Positions 12,546 to 25,560 of a stretch of 64,000 bases of DNA are shown here, piece by piece. The notes beneath the pieces are model-generated. The model was not told where the DNA came from, did not search any database, and saw only the letters and a list, made by a program, of their open reading frames with translations. A program made the translations under genes and the position numbers. Positions within the stretch are counted from its first letter, which is position 1; each line of letters begins with the position of its first letter. This DNA is from Dillenia suffruticosa (Eukaryota > Streptophyta > Magnoliopsida > Dilleniales > Dilleniaceae), in contig JAVTVX010000019.1 in NCBI GenBank assembly GCA_033439265.1, positions 751,501 through 815,500 on the forward strand, read 5' to 3'.

Positions 12546-13079
12546 AAATCATACTCATATTTGAATCATATCCATAATGGGAAATTTTTCAATTTTATCA
12601 TATTGGATTCAATTTTTTGAAAATTAGATTATTTAAAACCCAATCTTATAAACTTTAAATTGGGCGTATAAAAGTCTAGTTTTATCGAATCTGTCTCCCT
12701 CATATTTCTTTTCCATCCCTATGCTTTCGTTATCAGCATAAAATCAAAATTTTCACCCTTTACCAACAATTGATCCAAGATTTGGCCAATTCCCGTTCTG
12801 CAATAGGAAAATTCGCAAATAGGTGATGAATTCATTTAGAATCGATTAAAAATCAGCCAACATTAGACTTATTTCCATCTTTTTTACAAAACTTTTCTAT
12901 ACATGTTATGTCATTGCACACTAAAAAAATGACCACTCATGAACACAAAAGGGATGATAAAGAATGATAAGGATGAAAAATAGGTTTAATTGAGTCCACT
13001 GAGCTTCAAAACCTTTGCACCCGTAATTGGGTTTGTTTGGAACCAAAAATTGACTCATAAATTCCTTAAAAAATGCCTT

Positions 13080-13760
13080 TTTTTGGGTTAGGTATGTAAA
13101 AAATTGTGAGAAAATCAATACAAAAATGAGGTATCACTTTATGTACTAAAACCCACTTTTTTAAAAAAAATTTTGAAAATTGTAGGAAGATTACCATAAA
13201 ATGAGATACCACTTTACATACTAAAACCAACTTTCCTTTTAAAAAAATTGTCAAAATTATTTCGTTGGAATTCAAAAATCTTATTCTAAAGTTGGGAAGT
13301 CAAACTTTAAACCGGAAAAAATGAAAATTCGAAATCTTTATTTTTCCATCTTTTTTTTACAAAACTAGAAATTTTTTAATTGTAATTTCTTTTTTGAAAT
13401 TGGGAAGTCAAACATTAAAAAAGGAAATTGAAATTTGAAAGATATATTTTTTTTTGTTTCCCAAAACCGGAAATTTTCTTAAAAAATATTTTATTAAAAA
13501 GTTTTTTTTCTAAAATTTAGAAATCATATCTTAAAAAAAAGGGAAATATTGAAATCTGAAAGTTGTTTTTTTTTTTATTTCCCAAAATTTGGAACTTTTT
13601 TAAAAGAAACCAGATTCCAAAACATTCTTTAAAACCGGATGTTCCCAATATATATATATATATATATATATATGAATCTAGAAATTTTTTAAAAGAAAAT
13701 CAAATCATCAAAAATTCTTTAAATTTGGATTTTTTTTTAAAAAAAATATTTGCTATAAAA
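13080..13760. repeat. Diverged minisatellite-like block inside the copia element
   Basis: Several diverged units recur, built on phrases such as GAGATACCACTTTA with ACTAAAACC, and GGGAAGTCAAAC followed by A-rich and T-rich runs. There is also a (TA)n tract near 13650-13673. The block lies between the primer-binding site and gag. Confidence 0.55.
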
Positions 13761-14247
13761 ATAAATCCGAAAGATTCTTTTCAAAAAGAAAAGAAATCAA
13801 CTTTCTTTAAAAAGGAGTATAAAAATAGCAAAAAACTTTGTCTCTTATATTCTTTTACCAGAAAAATGCCTCACTACTGGGAATCTCGAGAGGAGATCTC
13901 ATACTTCCTTTTTTTAACACTGAATGTCCAATTTAATAAAAACTAGAATTCGAATTTGATGAAAACTTAATGTTGAATTTGATAAAAAACTGAATGTCGA
14001 TTTTGATTAAAGTTTCTTATTTTTTTTTAATAAAACATCGAATATCGACTTTGATTAAAAAAACTTTCCAATTTTTTTTTTATTGAAATCCACACCTAAA
14101 AAATTCTGATTAATTTTTTTCCAAAAATCGAAATATCCACATAAAAAATTGTCATGCATATTTCAAAAAAACTCATATAATACCAAAATCATATAAGATA
14201 TTAAAATATATAAAAAAATTCCATTGATTCAAGTACGAAGTATGAGT

Positions 14248-14261
14248 GGCCCATAATACCA
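14248..14261 (-). promoter_or_regulatory. Primer-binding site of the copia element
   Basis: TGGTATTATGGGCC on the minus strand, two bases inside the 5' LTR. It resembles the initiator tRNA-Met primer site TGGTATCAGAGCC used by plant copia elements. Confidence 0.75.
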
Positions 14262-14263
14262 TT

Positions 14264-14806
14264 TGTTGGGAAAATTAGCTTTAGTACAAAAACTGTATCA
14301 AATATCGTGTTAAATCACTTGAATTAAAACTTAATAACTGAAATTGAAATTTAAATCAAATAAAAAGGAATATCTGATTCCATAGCCGAATAACTCAATT
14401 AACTGAAATCTTGGTCTAGTCAAAATTTTGCGTTTGACCTTCTAGGTCAAATGTACTCTCATAAAAACTCTTTGTATGAAGAGGATATTAGAAGAGTGCA
14501 GTGATGCATTGATATAGGGATCATAACTTTTTTATAGTTGTAAGGTAATTTTTACATTTCAAATCTATCTATTCAGTTCATACCAACTGTTCTTAAATCA
14601 TCCTTCAATATTCATTATTTAATCCATCATAAATAATAAATATTCATTAATATCTACATATTTATTTATTTCAGTATCTTATGAAATAAATTAGACCCAA
14701 AATATCAAATTTCTAAATTTATAAATCACTTTCTATGGTTTATCTTAAATGATAATATGCATTATATAATTATTTTACATATAATCTCAGGATTAATGAT
14801 CTAACA
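14264..14806 (-). repeat. 5' LTR of the copia element
   Basis: About 543 bp, starting TGTTGGGAAAATTAGC and ending CTAACA, collinear with 8273-8791. It is the 5' LTR because the coding strand is minus. It is followed by the ATCAC target duplication at 14807-14811. Confidence 0.88.
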
Positions 14807-14811
14807 ATCAC

Positions 14812-16793
14812 ATCTTCCTCTTCACTTCTACTACATGCATAAAAGTTTAGCTCCTACGCTAGAGTCCTAACTTCGTCCTGGATAACGTTTCAATTCCAAG
14901 CTCTATTGAGAAATTGTTGTTTGGGGGGGGGGGGTGTTCTTATGAATTTCTTAATTTCCTGAGGAAACTACCATTGCCAAATCCCAAAAGCTTTCCTCTT
15001 GTATTAACTATCACTACAAAAAAAAAAAAAAAAAATGGACTTCATAAGCTTCGGGCGGAAATACATTTAAAACTCATTTGGCAAAACTTATTTTGAGTAG
15101 CCTACACATTCTGAAAACTTATAAACTCATATATCTTATTTGTAAAATAAATTATTAATATTTAGATAAACTAATAATTACAAGATATTATTGGACTTTA
15201 TCAGTTCTTGGTATATATATTTTTTTTGTGTGATTGACCATCGATATTTAGACTTATATTATAATTAATTTAGTTCGAGTTATAATCAGATAGCAACTAA
15301 AATCAAATTAATCAGAGTGTGCTCACAGCCACCACATTAGAAGAGGATTTGTGGCTTTCTTCCTACTATCAAATTACACAGTAATGGAATGAAAAATCAT
15401 TAATTGTTTTACAAGTTGTGATGCATGTTTTCCTATTATGAAAATTTGAGTTTGAATATTTCATGCGCTTTCAACATTGATTTAGTAATGTTTATCAATG
15501 CGCTTGATATATATATATATATATGTATATGTATTTTTATCAGGTCATAAAAATTATAAAATTATATATATTTATAAAAATTTAAACATAAGATCTCAGG
15601 ATAAATAATGGAGCAAACTCTTAACCACTGGGGTTGACACGCACGACATACTAGTTATTATGTCAACTTCCCTAAAAAATTAAAATCCCATGTTATTTAA
15701 AAAAGGTGAAATCCCATGTTATTGATTTATTCCTCTCCTCGGTAGGAGTAAAGATTTAATGAACTTTGAATAATAGCTCTAGACCAGGTGCCACGATAAA
15801 TAAGGATCGTGGAATCCTCGGGTGGTAGTGAAATATCAAAATTATCAATTTTGTTTTAGCTATCGGTCTTCTATTTCTTTTTTTATTACGTAAAAATTTT
15901 ATAAAATTATCAAAATACATATATTTACGAAAGTTTAAATTTAAGATTTTAGAGAAAACAAACGAGTTAAAATTCTTTATCATTTAGATATCTCTGACGA
16001 TTTTTTTTTTCTTTGTTAAAGGCGTAAAAATTAATCCAAACGAATTTAAGAATTTTCGATGTTTTTGAAGCATCAATCAAGGAATGACCAAAGCAAATTG
16101 AAGGGCATAAAGTCCACATGACCAAAAGCTATATTTCATAAAAAGCAAACTTGTGATTCCATATGATGATTGCGGCCATCGTCTCTAAGCTATGCTTTTA
16201 ACCCAATTATGCTCCTTTTTAAAATAACCAATTTTCATTAGGAGTAGGCCATCTCCTTTCCCTACCAAACATAGCATTCATTCTCAACTATAGCATCCAT
16301 ACACATTATTAGCCTTAGTATAGTTAAAACTATGCAATCAACTCAAGAATTGGAAGGGAAAAAAAAAAAAAAAAAAAAGGAAAAATGAAAAGTTCTAATC
16401 TTCATACTTATCTCTCCATGGCAAGTATGGTGGACCAAAATCATTTCAATCCGTCATATAGGACCCACTTGCAAAAGCAAAACAATTTTCCAAAGGCAAA
16501 TCAAAGATACTAAAATGAGAAAATGTTAAGTGTGACAAGATAGGCTTGTTTAGGGTAGGATGGTATCCATCATTATTTCTTTGTCATATTTATTTATTTA
16601 TTTATTTATATTAAGAGGATGATTAATTAAATTTAAATAAAATTTATTAGTACAATATTAATTTTAATTAAAAATTTTTGAATTTTATATAAAATTTTTA
16701 TATTCTTTTAGTTAAAAATATTAGAAGAAAATTAAAAATAAAATAAATATAAATTATATCAAGTTGATATTTTTTAATGAGATGGAATCTAAG

Positions 16794-16834
<41 letters not shown>

Positions 16835-17260
16835 TTATTTATAATAATTTTTATTATGTAATATACTATATTTTTATTAAATCAGAAAGTGAGTTGCATA
16901 TATAATAAATTCTTTATAACATATATTATTAAAATATCAGAATATTTATTTTAATAAAAAAATAAAGATAAAGTAGTTAACTTATTTCAATTAACTCTCA
17001 ATCATATATCTCACTTTCCCCTTCTATCTCTCTTTGTCACTTTTTATAATTATTTTTTATTTATTTAATTGTTCTTTCTCTTGAATTTCTTTTTAATTAT
17101 CTCACACGTATGTGCATATGATGGTATATGTATAAAAGCAAAAGATATACTTCACAAATTGGAATTTCCAGCCCGTGACACCCCATCCAAAACGTCTTCT
17201 TCTATTTGTTTCCGGTCGTGCCATCCGTACCCGGGACTGCCTGTCCAATAGTGACCTTCA
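14812..17260. other. AT-rich intergenic sequence with small repeats
   Basis: No gene was seen. A related pair of AT-rich segments lies at about 15531-15601 and 15884-15955 (both with ATAAAATTAT, a TATATTTA-like core and AAATTTAA). An (AT)n microsatellite lies at 16797-16826. A copy of a dispersed repeat, also seen at 23.6, 24.8, 25.4 and 29.0 kb, lies near 15230-15300. Confidence 0.6.
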
Positions 17261-17265
17261 CGACC

Positions 17266-17301
<36 letters not shown>

Positions 17302-17375
17302 TTCACATATATTCCGAGTCGGGTGGGGCCATTTACCAAGCTACCCGTCGCACAATTCTCTCTCTCTCTCTCTCT
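17261..17375. repeat. CT/CA microsatellites in the RhoGDI leader region
   Basis: CT tracts at about 17265-17292 (running into a short CA tract) and 17360-17375, with a further short CT tract near 17456. They lie 360-470 bp upstream of the RhoGDI start codon, in the promoter or 5' leader. Confidence 0.85.
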
Positions 17376-17733
17376 CGTGTCCCGTCTAGGGGGAGTTGGG
17401 ACCATAGCTCATCCAAGAGAGAAGCAAAAGGTCAAAACCCCATTCCCCCCATTTCTTCTCTCTCTCTCTTTGGTTCTCTAGAAACACAACGGTTGTTGCC
17501 TTTTTTTGGTTGATTCTTTGACAAAACCCACCAACTCTTTTCAAAAATCCATGGTCAATTTTACTCCTTCCGGTCTTCTTCTTTCACAAACAGTCTTCCT
17601 TCTTTTAAACTGATTCGGTCTCTTCACATCGAATTTCTCAATTTTGGCTTACTGGGCATCTTGGGTTTGTCCCCATTTTCGTTTTCCATTTTATTTGTAT
17701 TTTTGTTTTATTGTTGTTACTGTGGATGAGTTG

Positions 17734-20700
17734 ATGTCTTTAGCGGTTGAAGCTGTTTCTAGTTGTTCCAAGAACATGGGGTTTGATGAAAAAACTAAAG
17801 AAGGTGAAGAGAAAAATGAAGTGCTAGAAAAAGAATTAAAAGCTAAGGAGAAGAAACAAGAAAATTGTGATGAATCAGGGGAGAAATTTGGGAGGCAAAT
17901 GAATGAGACTGAAGAGGAAGAAGGAGAAGATGACGGTGAGGAAGGACTTAATGTTCAAGTGGGTCCTCAGTTCTCTCTCAAAGAGCAGCTTGAGAAGGAC
18001 AAGGTTTGATTTCTTGTATTTTACTAAAATTTCTTGAGTTTGTTTATGTAGCTTGTGCACCGGGTGAGCCCTGTTGTTTATGTAGCTTGTGCTATTTTCA
18101 GTTGATTAATTTTCTGGGTTTGGGTGGTTTTAGTGATTTAATTTCTGTTTTTTTTTTTTTAAAAAAAAAAAGGATGATGAGAGCTTGAGGAGGTGGAAAG
18201 AGCAGCTTTTGGGGACTGTGGATTTTGACATCGTTGGAGGTAATTTTTGTTTGTTTTAATTGAAAATTTGGTTACCTTAATTTTAATTTTCCTACTAGTA
18301 TCATTAATCACTTGTTTTTCTAGAAAAAATCTCTGGCTTTGTGGCTTTCATCATTTGTACTCATTAGGATTAACTTCTTGGATGTCCCATATAGTTTTAT
18401 TTATTCATTTATCATAAAGAGGGTCCAGTTAACATAATCTGGTGTTGAACACTACAGGGTCCATCTTAATAATTGGTTGTTTTGATTCTTTATTTTTTTA
18501 TTGATGATATGTTGGCATTTTAAATTTTGAAATTCTCCATGACGAATTGCTGTAGGCTGCTCTGAATCTGTAACGTCCTGTTCACCATCATGTATGTGTT
18601 TCACATAATAAGATGTGACTTTGCTGATGCAACAAACTTTAATATTTCAATAAATTTATTGAAGGTCAAATGATTTGTTTTGCAAACTTACGCTAAAAGT
18701 TGTCTAGTTAAGGGTGGGCTGAAAATGAGCATTTTGATCCAAGTTGGAGAGTGGGGTCGCGTCATCTACAAGCAAGTTGAAAAATCTTGTTCAAGTTTAA
18801 TGAGTTGAACAAGTCGAGTCAAATCTTAATCCAACTTATCCCTTTAAACATGTCTAAACAAATGACAAATATACAAGCATAGGTCAGTTTGTATATCACA
18901 ATCATTTTTTGAGGCTTGTAACTACTTGGACAATGTGAGCCGTTAGCTGTTTATGAGTGGATCAGTTCATTCATAGCCCTAGTCACGGGTTGCATTTTGG
19001 TTTCTGTTTTTTGTTTTTAATTTGTGTGCTGCTATCAAAATCCATCTCTGTGTTCTGATTATTTGTTAGTTTTACAAGGAGGGCATTGCCCTATTAGGGA
19101 AGGGGGAAATTGAATCCACACCCTATGTGCTGACCAAATGGTTGGTGGTATTTTCATGTTTTATTTATGATGTTTATAGTCACCGTGTGGATCTCAGTTT
19201 CAATTGAGCAGCTGCTTCTGTTTCTTGATATGATTGGTGTCAAAATGGTAACCTAATCACAATGGAGATGCTTTTGTGTCAGGATATAGGATGTTTTAGA
19301 CGTGTTGATCTATTCTACAAAAGTTACAAATAACTAATCTGCCTGCCATGTTCAACCTCACCTCCGGACTGTTTGAACTAAATTCAGGTTCTCAATATAT
19401 GTTTAATTTTACGAGTTATCTTATAAAGGCCGTAAAAGAAATGCATAATGCTGAGAACATGTCAAACTAATAAACAGATGGAATCTAATTGAATACCATT
19501 ATGCTATATATAGTATTGCATTGTAAAGCTACTCATTATGGTTTCTGATTTAGAAATGAAAGCACTTTGTGCAACTCATTATGCCACTCATTACCTGGCA
19601 ACTTTGACTAGTCCTATAAGATCCTGAAGGTTTAATATGGCATAGCACCTAAGTTAAGCATTAATTTCAGAGTCTGACCTATTATAATATCTTTGTCACA
19701 TGAAAGTGTGGCCTTTTCTTATTTACATATAGTTGTCCTTTTTTTGTTTTTGTTTTTTTTTTTTCCTAGTTGTCACACTATTGTTTATAAGAAACAGAAA
19801 GTAGCTTGACTGTTATTGATGGATGCACTTAGTATGGTACACTGTTTCTATCATTTTCTCTGTCTAATTACTCACCCATATCCCACTGTAAAGCACTCCA
19901 TTCAAAGTATTGAACCTCTCTACACTGCATCTGTGGAAACGTCCATTGGTCAATGTATAAGTTCACTCTTTGCATGTTAATTTTTAGCGTCAACCCTTAC
20001 TTGCAAGTCACAAAAAGACTAAGTGTGCCAGTTGTTGATTAAGGACGTTTCCTTCGGCATAAATTTACAAATTTGTATGGTCTAGTTATAATGTTGGACT
20101 ACCATATTTGTTCACTGTGAAGTTCACTAGCTGCAGGAATATGTAGCACTTTCAATCAAAATGATTTATGCATTTCCATTCTTATGCTGTTCATCTGCTG
20201 CATAGAACTGTTCTTTACCCGTAAAAAATGTTTTCCTAGGCTAAAATGGCTAAAATTCTGCCTCTTCTAGTAAATGATGCTATGGTTCAAAAGAACTAAC
20301 TTGAGATCAACTCATGAAAGGCTTGTGGCATTGTGTCTCCAGTCTTTTCTTCTTTAATTGCGTCGCTGTGCTTCTATCTGCTTGATGATGGTAACCTTAT
20401 TTCCTCTGTAGAATGTCTGGAGCCAGCTGTCAAAATCCTCAGTCTTTCAATTGTCTCCCCCGGCAGACCTGATATCGTCCTCTCGATTCCTGAAGCTGGA
20501 AATCCGAAGGGATTATGGTTTACTTTGAAAGAGGGTAGTCGGTACAGCTTGAAATTTTCCTTCCTAGTGACAAACAACATTGTGTCTGGACTCAAGTACA
20601 CCAATTCAGTCTGGAAAACTGGTGTTAAGGGTGAGCTATCTCCTCAATATCTCATGCCAATCCTTAGTTGATCAAACAATTATTCTTAAATTTTTAATAT

Positions 20701-21371
20701 TTTCGTCTTTTTTCATCTGGCAGTGGATAGCACCAAAGAAATGCTAGGAACATTTAGCCCTCAGCCCGAGCCTTACACACACATGATGCCTGAAGAGACA
20801 ACCCCTTCGGGAATTTTTGCCAGAGGTTCATATTCAGCTAGATCAAAGGTTAGATAATTGTTTTAAAATCCTATTTTTAGCAGCACTGGTCATGCCAATG
20901 ACATTCATATAGCAAAGTAGATTGTTTGTATCTAATGGCATACGAGGAAAAGCTCCAAAGGAGGTTCACCTCTACCAGAGGTGAGGCTTATACACAGCCC
21001 ATTTTCTGCTTAATGTACATCTTACTTGGGACAACAGCTATTACTGTAGAGGACATCAGTGCTATTGCCTTGTGTTTCATACCTGCATGAATGCCTGCAA
21101 AATGATTAGTAGGAGACATTGGTTTAGTGGAGTCCATTAACATATACAGAAACCATCTCATCTGTACATGCCATGTGGCATGCGCTTGCACATTTTTAGC
21201 TGTTAACCCAAGCACACCACATCTTTTCCTCTAGCATTTTTATCTTCAGTGCATCACTCACTCCATTATGCTAAATGTCATTTGCAGTTTCTTGATGATG
21301 ATAATAAGTGCTACTTGGAGATCAACTACACCTTTGACATCCGGAAAGAATGGGCCAGCCCTCAAAAGTAG
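17734..21371 (+). CDS. RhoGDI1: Rho GDP-dissociation inhibitor
   Basis: Five exons: 17734-18003, 18173-18239, 20412-20630, 20724-20848 and 21288-21371. All junctions are GT-AG and phase-consistent, giving 254 residues. RhoGDIs hold ROP/RAC GTPases in the GDP form in the cytosol by covering their prenyl group, and so shape polar growth such as root hairs and pollen tubes. Residues 1 to about 85 are an acidic, variable, probably disordered arm (EEEEGEDDGEEG), then GPQFSLKEQLEKDK. The immunoglobulin-like domain follows with SPGRPDIVLSIPE, GNPKGLWFTLKEGSRY, NNIVSGLKYTNSVWKTGVK, KEMLGTFSPQ, MPEETTPSGIFARGSYSAR, FLDDDNKCYLEINYTFDIRKEW. These are the signature segments of the plant family. The start MSLAVEA has no competing in-frame ATG with better context. 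The second intron (about 2.2 kb) is unusually long for this small gene. The gene is intact. Confidence 0.97.
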
Positions 21372-21896
21372 GAACACCAGCTTGTGCATTAGGACCTCTT
21401 TTGTAGTGATAGTGTCTCTACAACAGTCTACGTAAGTGCTACTGAATCCCTCATTCCTTCTGCAGCAATGTTAACCTTTAGTCCCTGCCAAAAGCCACTT
21501 CCAGCTAAAACATTTTGAAGAACTTGTTCTTATGTGATTTGCTGAAGGATTGCTGAATGTGTGATTTTCATCTGATAAATTTTTTTAAGTGTTGCAATCC
21601 TATCATCTATTGCTTCCACGGTGTCACTGTGGTAGGTACTGAACTTACCATTACTTCCACTCTCACATTTAAAGTGTTAGGACGTTAGAAATTCTATTAC
21701 ATTGTTAAAGATTACTGATGAGCAGACAATGGCAATGATGTCATGGAAGGCTCAGATTGAAAATTCATCTAACAGCTCTGTAGTATGTATTCTCCATCAT
21801 GGGGCAATTCTATTATATTGTTGAGGAGGATTGTGATATACCATAGAACTCAACTCTCATTTTGCAAATCAAATCAATACTAAATCTACCACCTTC

Positions 21897-22118
21897 ATCA
21901 ACATGGGTTGGCTTAACTGGATGTGGGGTTGAGTACCTTTAAGCATAACCGAGTTTCGACTTCCGCTGGGAGTATTTGGCCCTCATATATATGGAGCATT
22001 CCCCGTTGGGAGACCCGTCCTCCGGAAGGAGCCACTGCAGCGGTCGGTCTGGATTAGTCGGAACGAAATCTCATATACCGAACGGTGTCCAAAACATGGT
22101 ATCGAAAAAAAAAAAAAA
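21897..22118 (+). mobile_element. tRNA-derived SINE with target-site duplication
   Basis: About 222 bp. Polymerase III-type boxes lie near the 5' end: a box A-like TGGCTTAACTGG at 21909-21920 and a box B-like GTTTCGACTTCC about 40 bp further on. The element ends in an A-run (22105-22121). A perfect 15-base target duplication, AAATCTACCACCTTC, flanks it at 21882-21896 and 22119-22133 (sharing two As with the tail). It lies about 520 bp downstream of the RhoGDI stop codon. A diverged relative of its 3' half is at 44040-44190. Confidence 0.88.
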
Positions 22119-22133
22119 AAATCTACCACCTTC

Positions 22134-23339
22134 TGTATTGCTGTTAACCTAATGCACAACACCTATGATAACATCAGGCAGCTCGGCCCAAGCATGAGGC
22201 CAGTAAACCAAACCCAAGCCTAAGCTTGGCCATTGGGTACTGCTGCTTTAGGAATCAGATGCTAAGGGACAGGTTTGCCCCTTTCTTATGTATCATATAC
22301 ATGTGTGTGTGTGTGTGTGTGTAAAGATGAATTTATTCAAGAAAGGATCATGCTATCATCTTAGAGGATATGCACAAAATAAAAAGATGAAGTCTCTTCT
22401 TTTCATACATACTGAATTAGTGGCTAAACAAAGTTTAATCTGGGCATGGGCCGTCATATTGTGAAATAGTGGGACAGAAGACCATTAGCACCGCCTCAAA
22501 TACCCGTTTGAAAAGGATATTCTATCATAGTGCCACCCTTAAGGGGATAGGTCCAATGATATTTTTCCTCTCCAGACACTGAAATTAGGACAAAATATGG
22601 TCCAACTTAAGCCTCTTCCAAATTAGAACAATCAAGGCCTATAAAGTTTGTGCAAGCAAAACAAGGACTAACAGTGTTTATTCATAACAACATGCAAATA
22701 TTTTTATATTATTAAAAAGTAAAAAATGGAGTTTATGCCACGGAGAGGACTAGTTGAAGCCCGGTGCACCTAATATCAACATTTACCACCAACGGACAAT
22801 TGATTTAATAAGTAAAGATATTAGATTTTTTAATTAAATTTTGAATTCAAAATTTAAAAATTAAAAAAATTACGTGGCCCCCGGTAGCTACAGCACCAAT
22901 ATATATATATATATATCAACCTTTACCTGTGTAGAAGTAGATACATGGTCTTGAATTTAATTGATCTTCACAAGAAATTTCTCACCATTGTAAAAGACTA
23001 GAAACCCTAGTGGTCCAGCCCTTAATCATTTACTCCTTTGTTGTGTTAGGTGTTCAATTTTTGAACAACCTTAATTTCACTTTACTCATCAGAAACTCCT
23101 CCTTTTATTGTCGGCATGGAGGAAAATGAATTTTGGAAATGGAAGAATGAAGTGTCTTTTTTGCGTGGCCAAATTTGTGTGGAAGTTTCCATCTTATTTG
23201 TTGGTAGAGGGTTGGCCTCAAAGGAGCTATATGGGTAGAGAATCAGCTTGAAAGGACTGCTGACAATAGTATTGTTTTGGTGACATACACCTTTCGATTT
23301 CTCCTGCCCCTTTCAATTGAATGGGTCCTTCAAAGAATG

Positions 23340-23397
<58 letters not shown>

Positions 23398-23594
23398 ACC
23401 AAATCAGATGTGTGTGGATAGAAGAGGTTAACCTACTTAAACTCGACAACAAATGATTTTCAGCAATGAACGGTAATTATGCTCAATATTTTATAAGATC
23501 TTGATTAGGTGAGTTTCACGCCATGTGTGCCTTAAACAACGTGACTTTAATGAAAACCCTAGCTTTAACAAATAAATCGGTTTTTTTTTTTCAC
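22134..23594. other. Intergenic sequence with microsatellites
   Basis: No gene was seen. Microsatellites: (GT)n at 22301-22321, (AT)n near 22895-22917, and a (CT)n tract of about 26 units at 23344-23395. Confidence 0.75.
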
Positions 23595-25560
23595 TATACC
23601 AACCGATATCTAAAACTATATTTTAATTTATTAGGTTTGGGACTCGTAATAATCCATTTAGGATGTTATCCTCTCAACATAGTCGATCTCATATCCAAAT
23701 CGTAAGTCGAACTCAAAATCTGATTAAGAGATTTAACGTCACATCCCACTAAATGAATTGATCGTTATTACAAATAAATCAGTTTTAAAAATCATTAAAT
23801 CACACCTTCTCCGAATAACGATAATTAAGACAAAAGTATCTTTTTTTTTGGCTAATTATTTCCCGACAAAAGTCAAAATTAAGTTGGACCATCAGACTCA
23901 ATCAGAATTAATTAGCTTAATTTGACTAAGTTTACATCTTAATGAGGCGAGTTTCACGTGATGTGTACCTTGGTTAAAATGCGGACAGTGATGTTATCAA
24001 GGCGACTAAAACGGTGTCGTGTCGACAGATTTGTCTTTTGCTACATGCTAACATTAACGAGGGATGCGCATTTTTGCACAACGTGTCGGAGGTGGTGCGC
24101 ACGTTTGTCAAGTGATTTGATTTGGGCTCCCGAATGAGTTGTCGGAGCCCGTCAAAGTTGTGGGTCGGCCCAAAACGGCCCGTGGGCCCACCGACATAAT
24201 CCATCTCGTGAGATATTGGATTTTCATTTTATCATTATTTGGTCTTTCTTTTCCCTTTTGTTGGCTTGGCTATCACCATTTAGACCTCAATTATTTTATT
24301 TTATTTTATTTTTAATTTTAAGAAAAACCCAAAGAATACACAAAACCAAAATCTAATCAAGAGATATATAGAATTAAAGATCGTTCATTAAAAAAATGAT
24401 AAATTTAAAAATAAAACTGTCTAAAATTTTAAAAGCGTTATATATACTATTAATTTAGAATTTTATTTTACGATAAATTATAATTCTCATATTTTATATG
24501 ATGTTGTAGTTCAATTATTTTATAAAAAATCTGTTCGTGAAGAAATATGTGTCATAAACTATGATTTTTGGTGTGAAAAGTCTGAATGTCTATGCAAAAT
24601 ATCTAGATTACTTCATAAATTTTTTATTTACTATTTGATAAAATTTTTAGAATTGAATACCCCCTTAATTGTGCTTCTAAGGATTTTTGAACTTATACAA
24701 AATTATTATCGATATGCTTCTAGACAATAAAATTAATGGCTTATTCTACCTTTAAGCGAAGGAAAACTTCGGAGCAAGGATGTCTAACAACTTAAATTGT
24801 CCTTTATACTATATCAATCTGTATCTGAAATTATATTATAATCAATTTGGTTTGTAATTTACAGTGATCCATTTAGAGATTATCCTCTCGACGTAGTTTG
24901 TTTTGTATTCAAATTATGAGTCAAATTGAGAGTCATAAACAATAATGTGGATTCATGATGGGAAATTAGTGTGTTAATTGTAATTAACATCATAAATATG
25001 AGCAAAGAGATATCTTGCCATTGATTATTATGGGGGTAGAGGAATATTTTACATTTTTTTTTGTTTTTATGTGGCTAATGAGCTGAAGACAACTCATTGG
25101 CTTTGTACAAAATTGCCCAAAAGGAAAATGATAACCTTCCACTTAACTTTTTTGAATCGGTGGTTGCTTCATGCTCATTCCTTCAAGATGTTAAGAAAAA
25201 AAAAGCCAGCTAAACAAGGTTTTTCCTTTTGAACCAATTGAATTAATTTCACTCGTTATTCCACAACCCACAACTCCCATGCTTTTAAACTAGGTTTTAA
25301 ATCTTTTTTTTTTCTTGGGGGGGGGGGGGGGGGTTGGGGCAGGGTTTAAACTGTAAACAATGGGCCAAGGCCCAGTAATATTTTTTTTATTCATATTATT
25401 GATATTTAGAATCATATTTTAATTAATTTAATTTGAGTGTATACAGAATTCTATTTGAAAAATGGATATTTTAGTATAATCTTTTTTATTTTAAAATTTT
25501 GAATTTAAAATTTAGTTAAAAGATCTAATAGTGTATTCTATTAGATTGACTGTCTATTGA
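23595..25560. repeat. Cluster of a dispersed AT-rich repeat family
   Basis: Three diverged copies were recognised by eye at about 23600-23740, 24812-24925 and 25385-25550, with further relatives near 15230 and 28990. Shared phrases are a GATATYTRAAAYTATATT-like start, AATTRATTTRRTTTG, CCATTTAG with a TTATCCTCTCRAC segment, and an end like AATYTGATTAAGAGAT. They are noncoding and 110-160 bp long. No terminal inverted repeats or target duplications were found, so the class is unknown. A 17-base G-run lies at about 25317-25333. No gene was seen. Confidence 0.5.

Larger units (their letters stand above)
8273..14806 (-). mobile_element. Degenerate Ty1/copia LTR retrotransposon
   Basis: The element is about 6.5 kb and read on the minus strand. 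It is bounded by two related LTRs (8273-8791 and 14264-14806), which begin TGTTGG or a decayed form and end CCAACA or CTAACA. The 5-base target duplication ATCAC is present at 8268-8272 and 14807-14811. On the minus strand the order is: LTR, a primer-binding site like initiator tRNA-Met, gag zinc-knuckle remnant, protease/GAG-pre-integrase remnant, reverse transcriptase/RNase H remnant, polypurine tract, LTR. This gag-protease-...-RT order and the PBS fit Ty1/copia. I did not decode the integrase. Every coding remnant carries stops and frameshifts, so it cannot move by itself. The two LTRs differ by many substitutions and by 24 bp in length, so the insertion is old. Confidence 0.9.
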
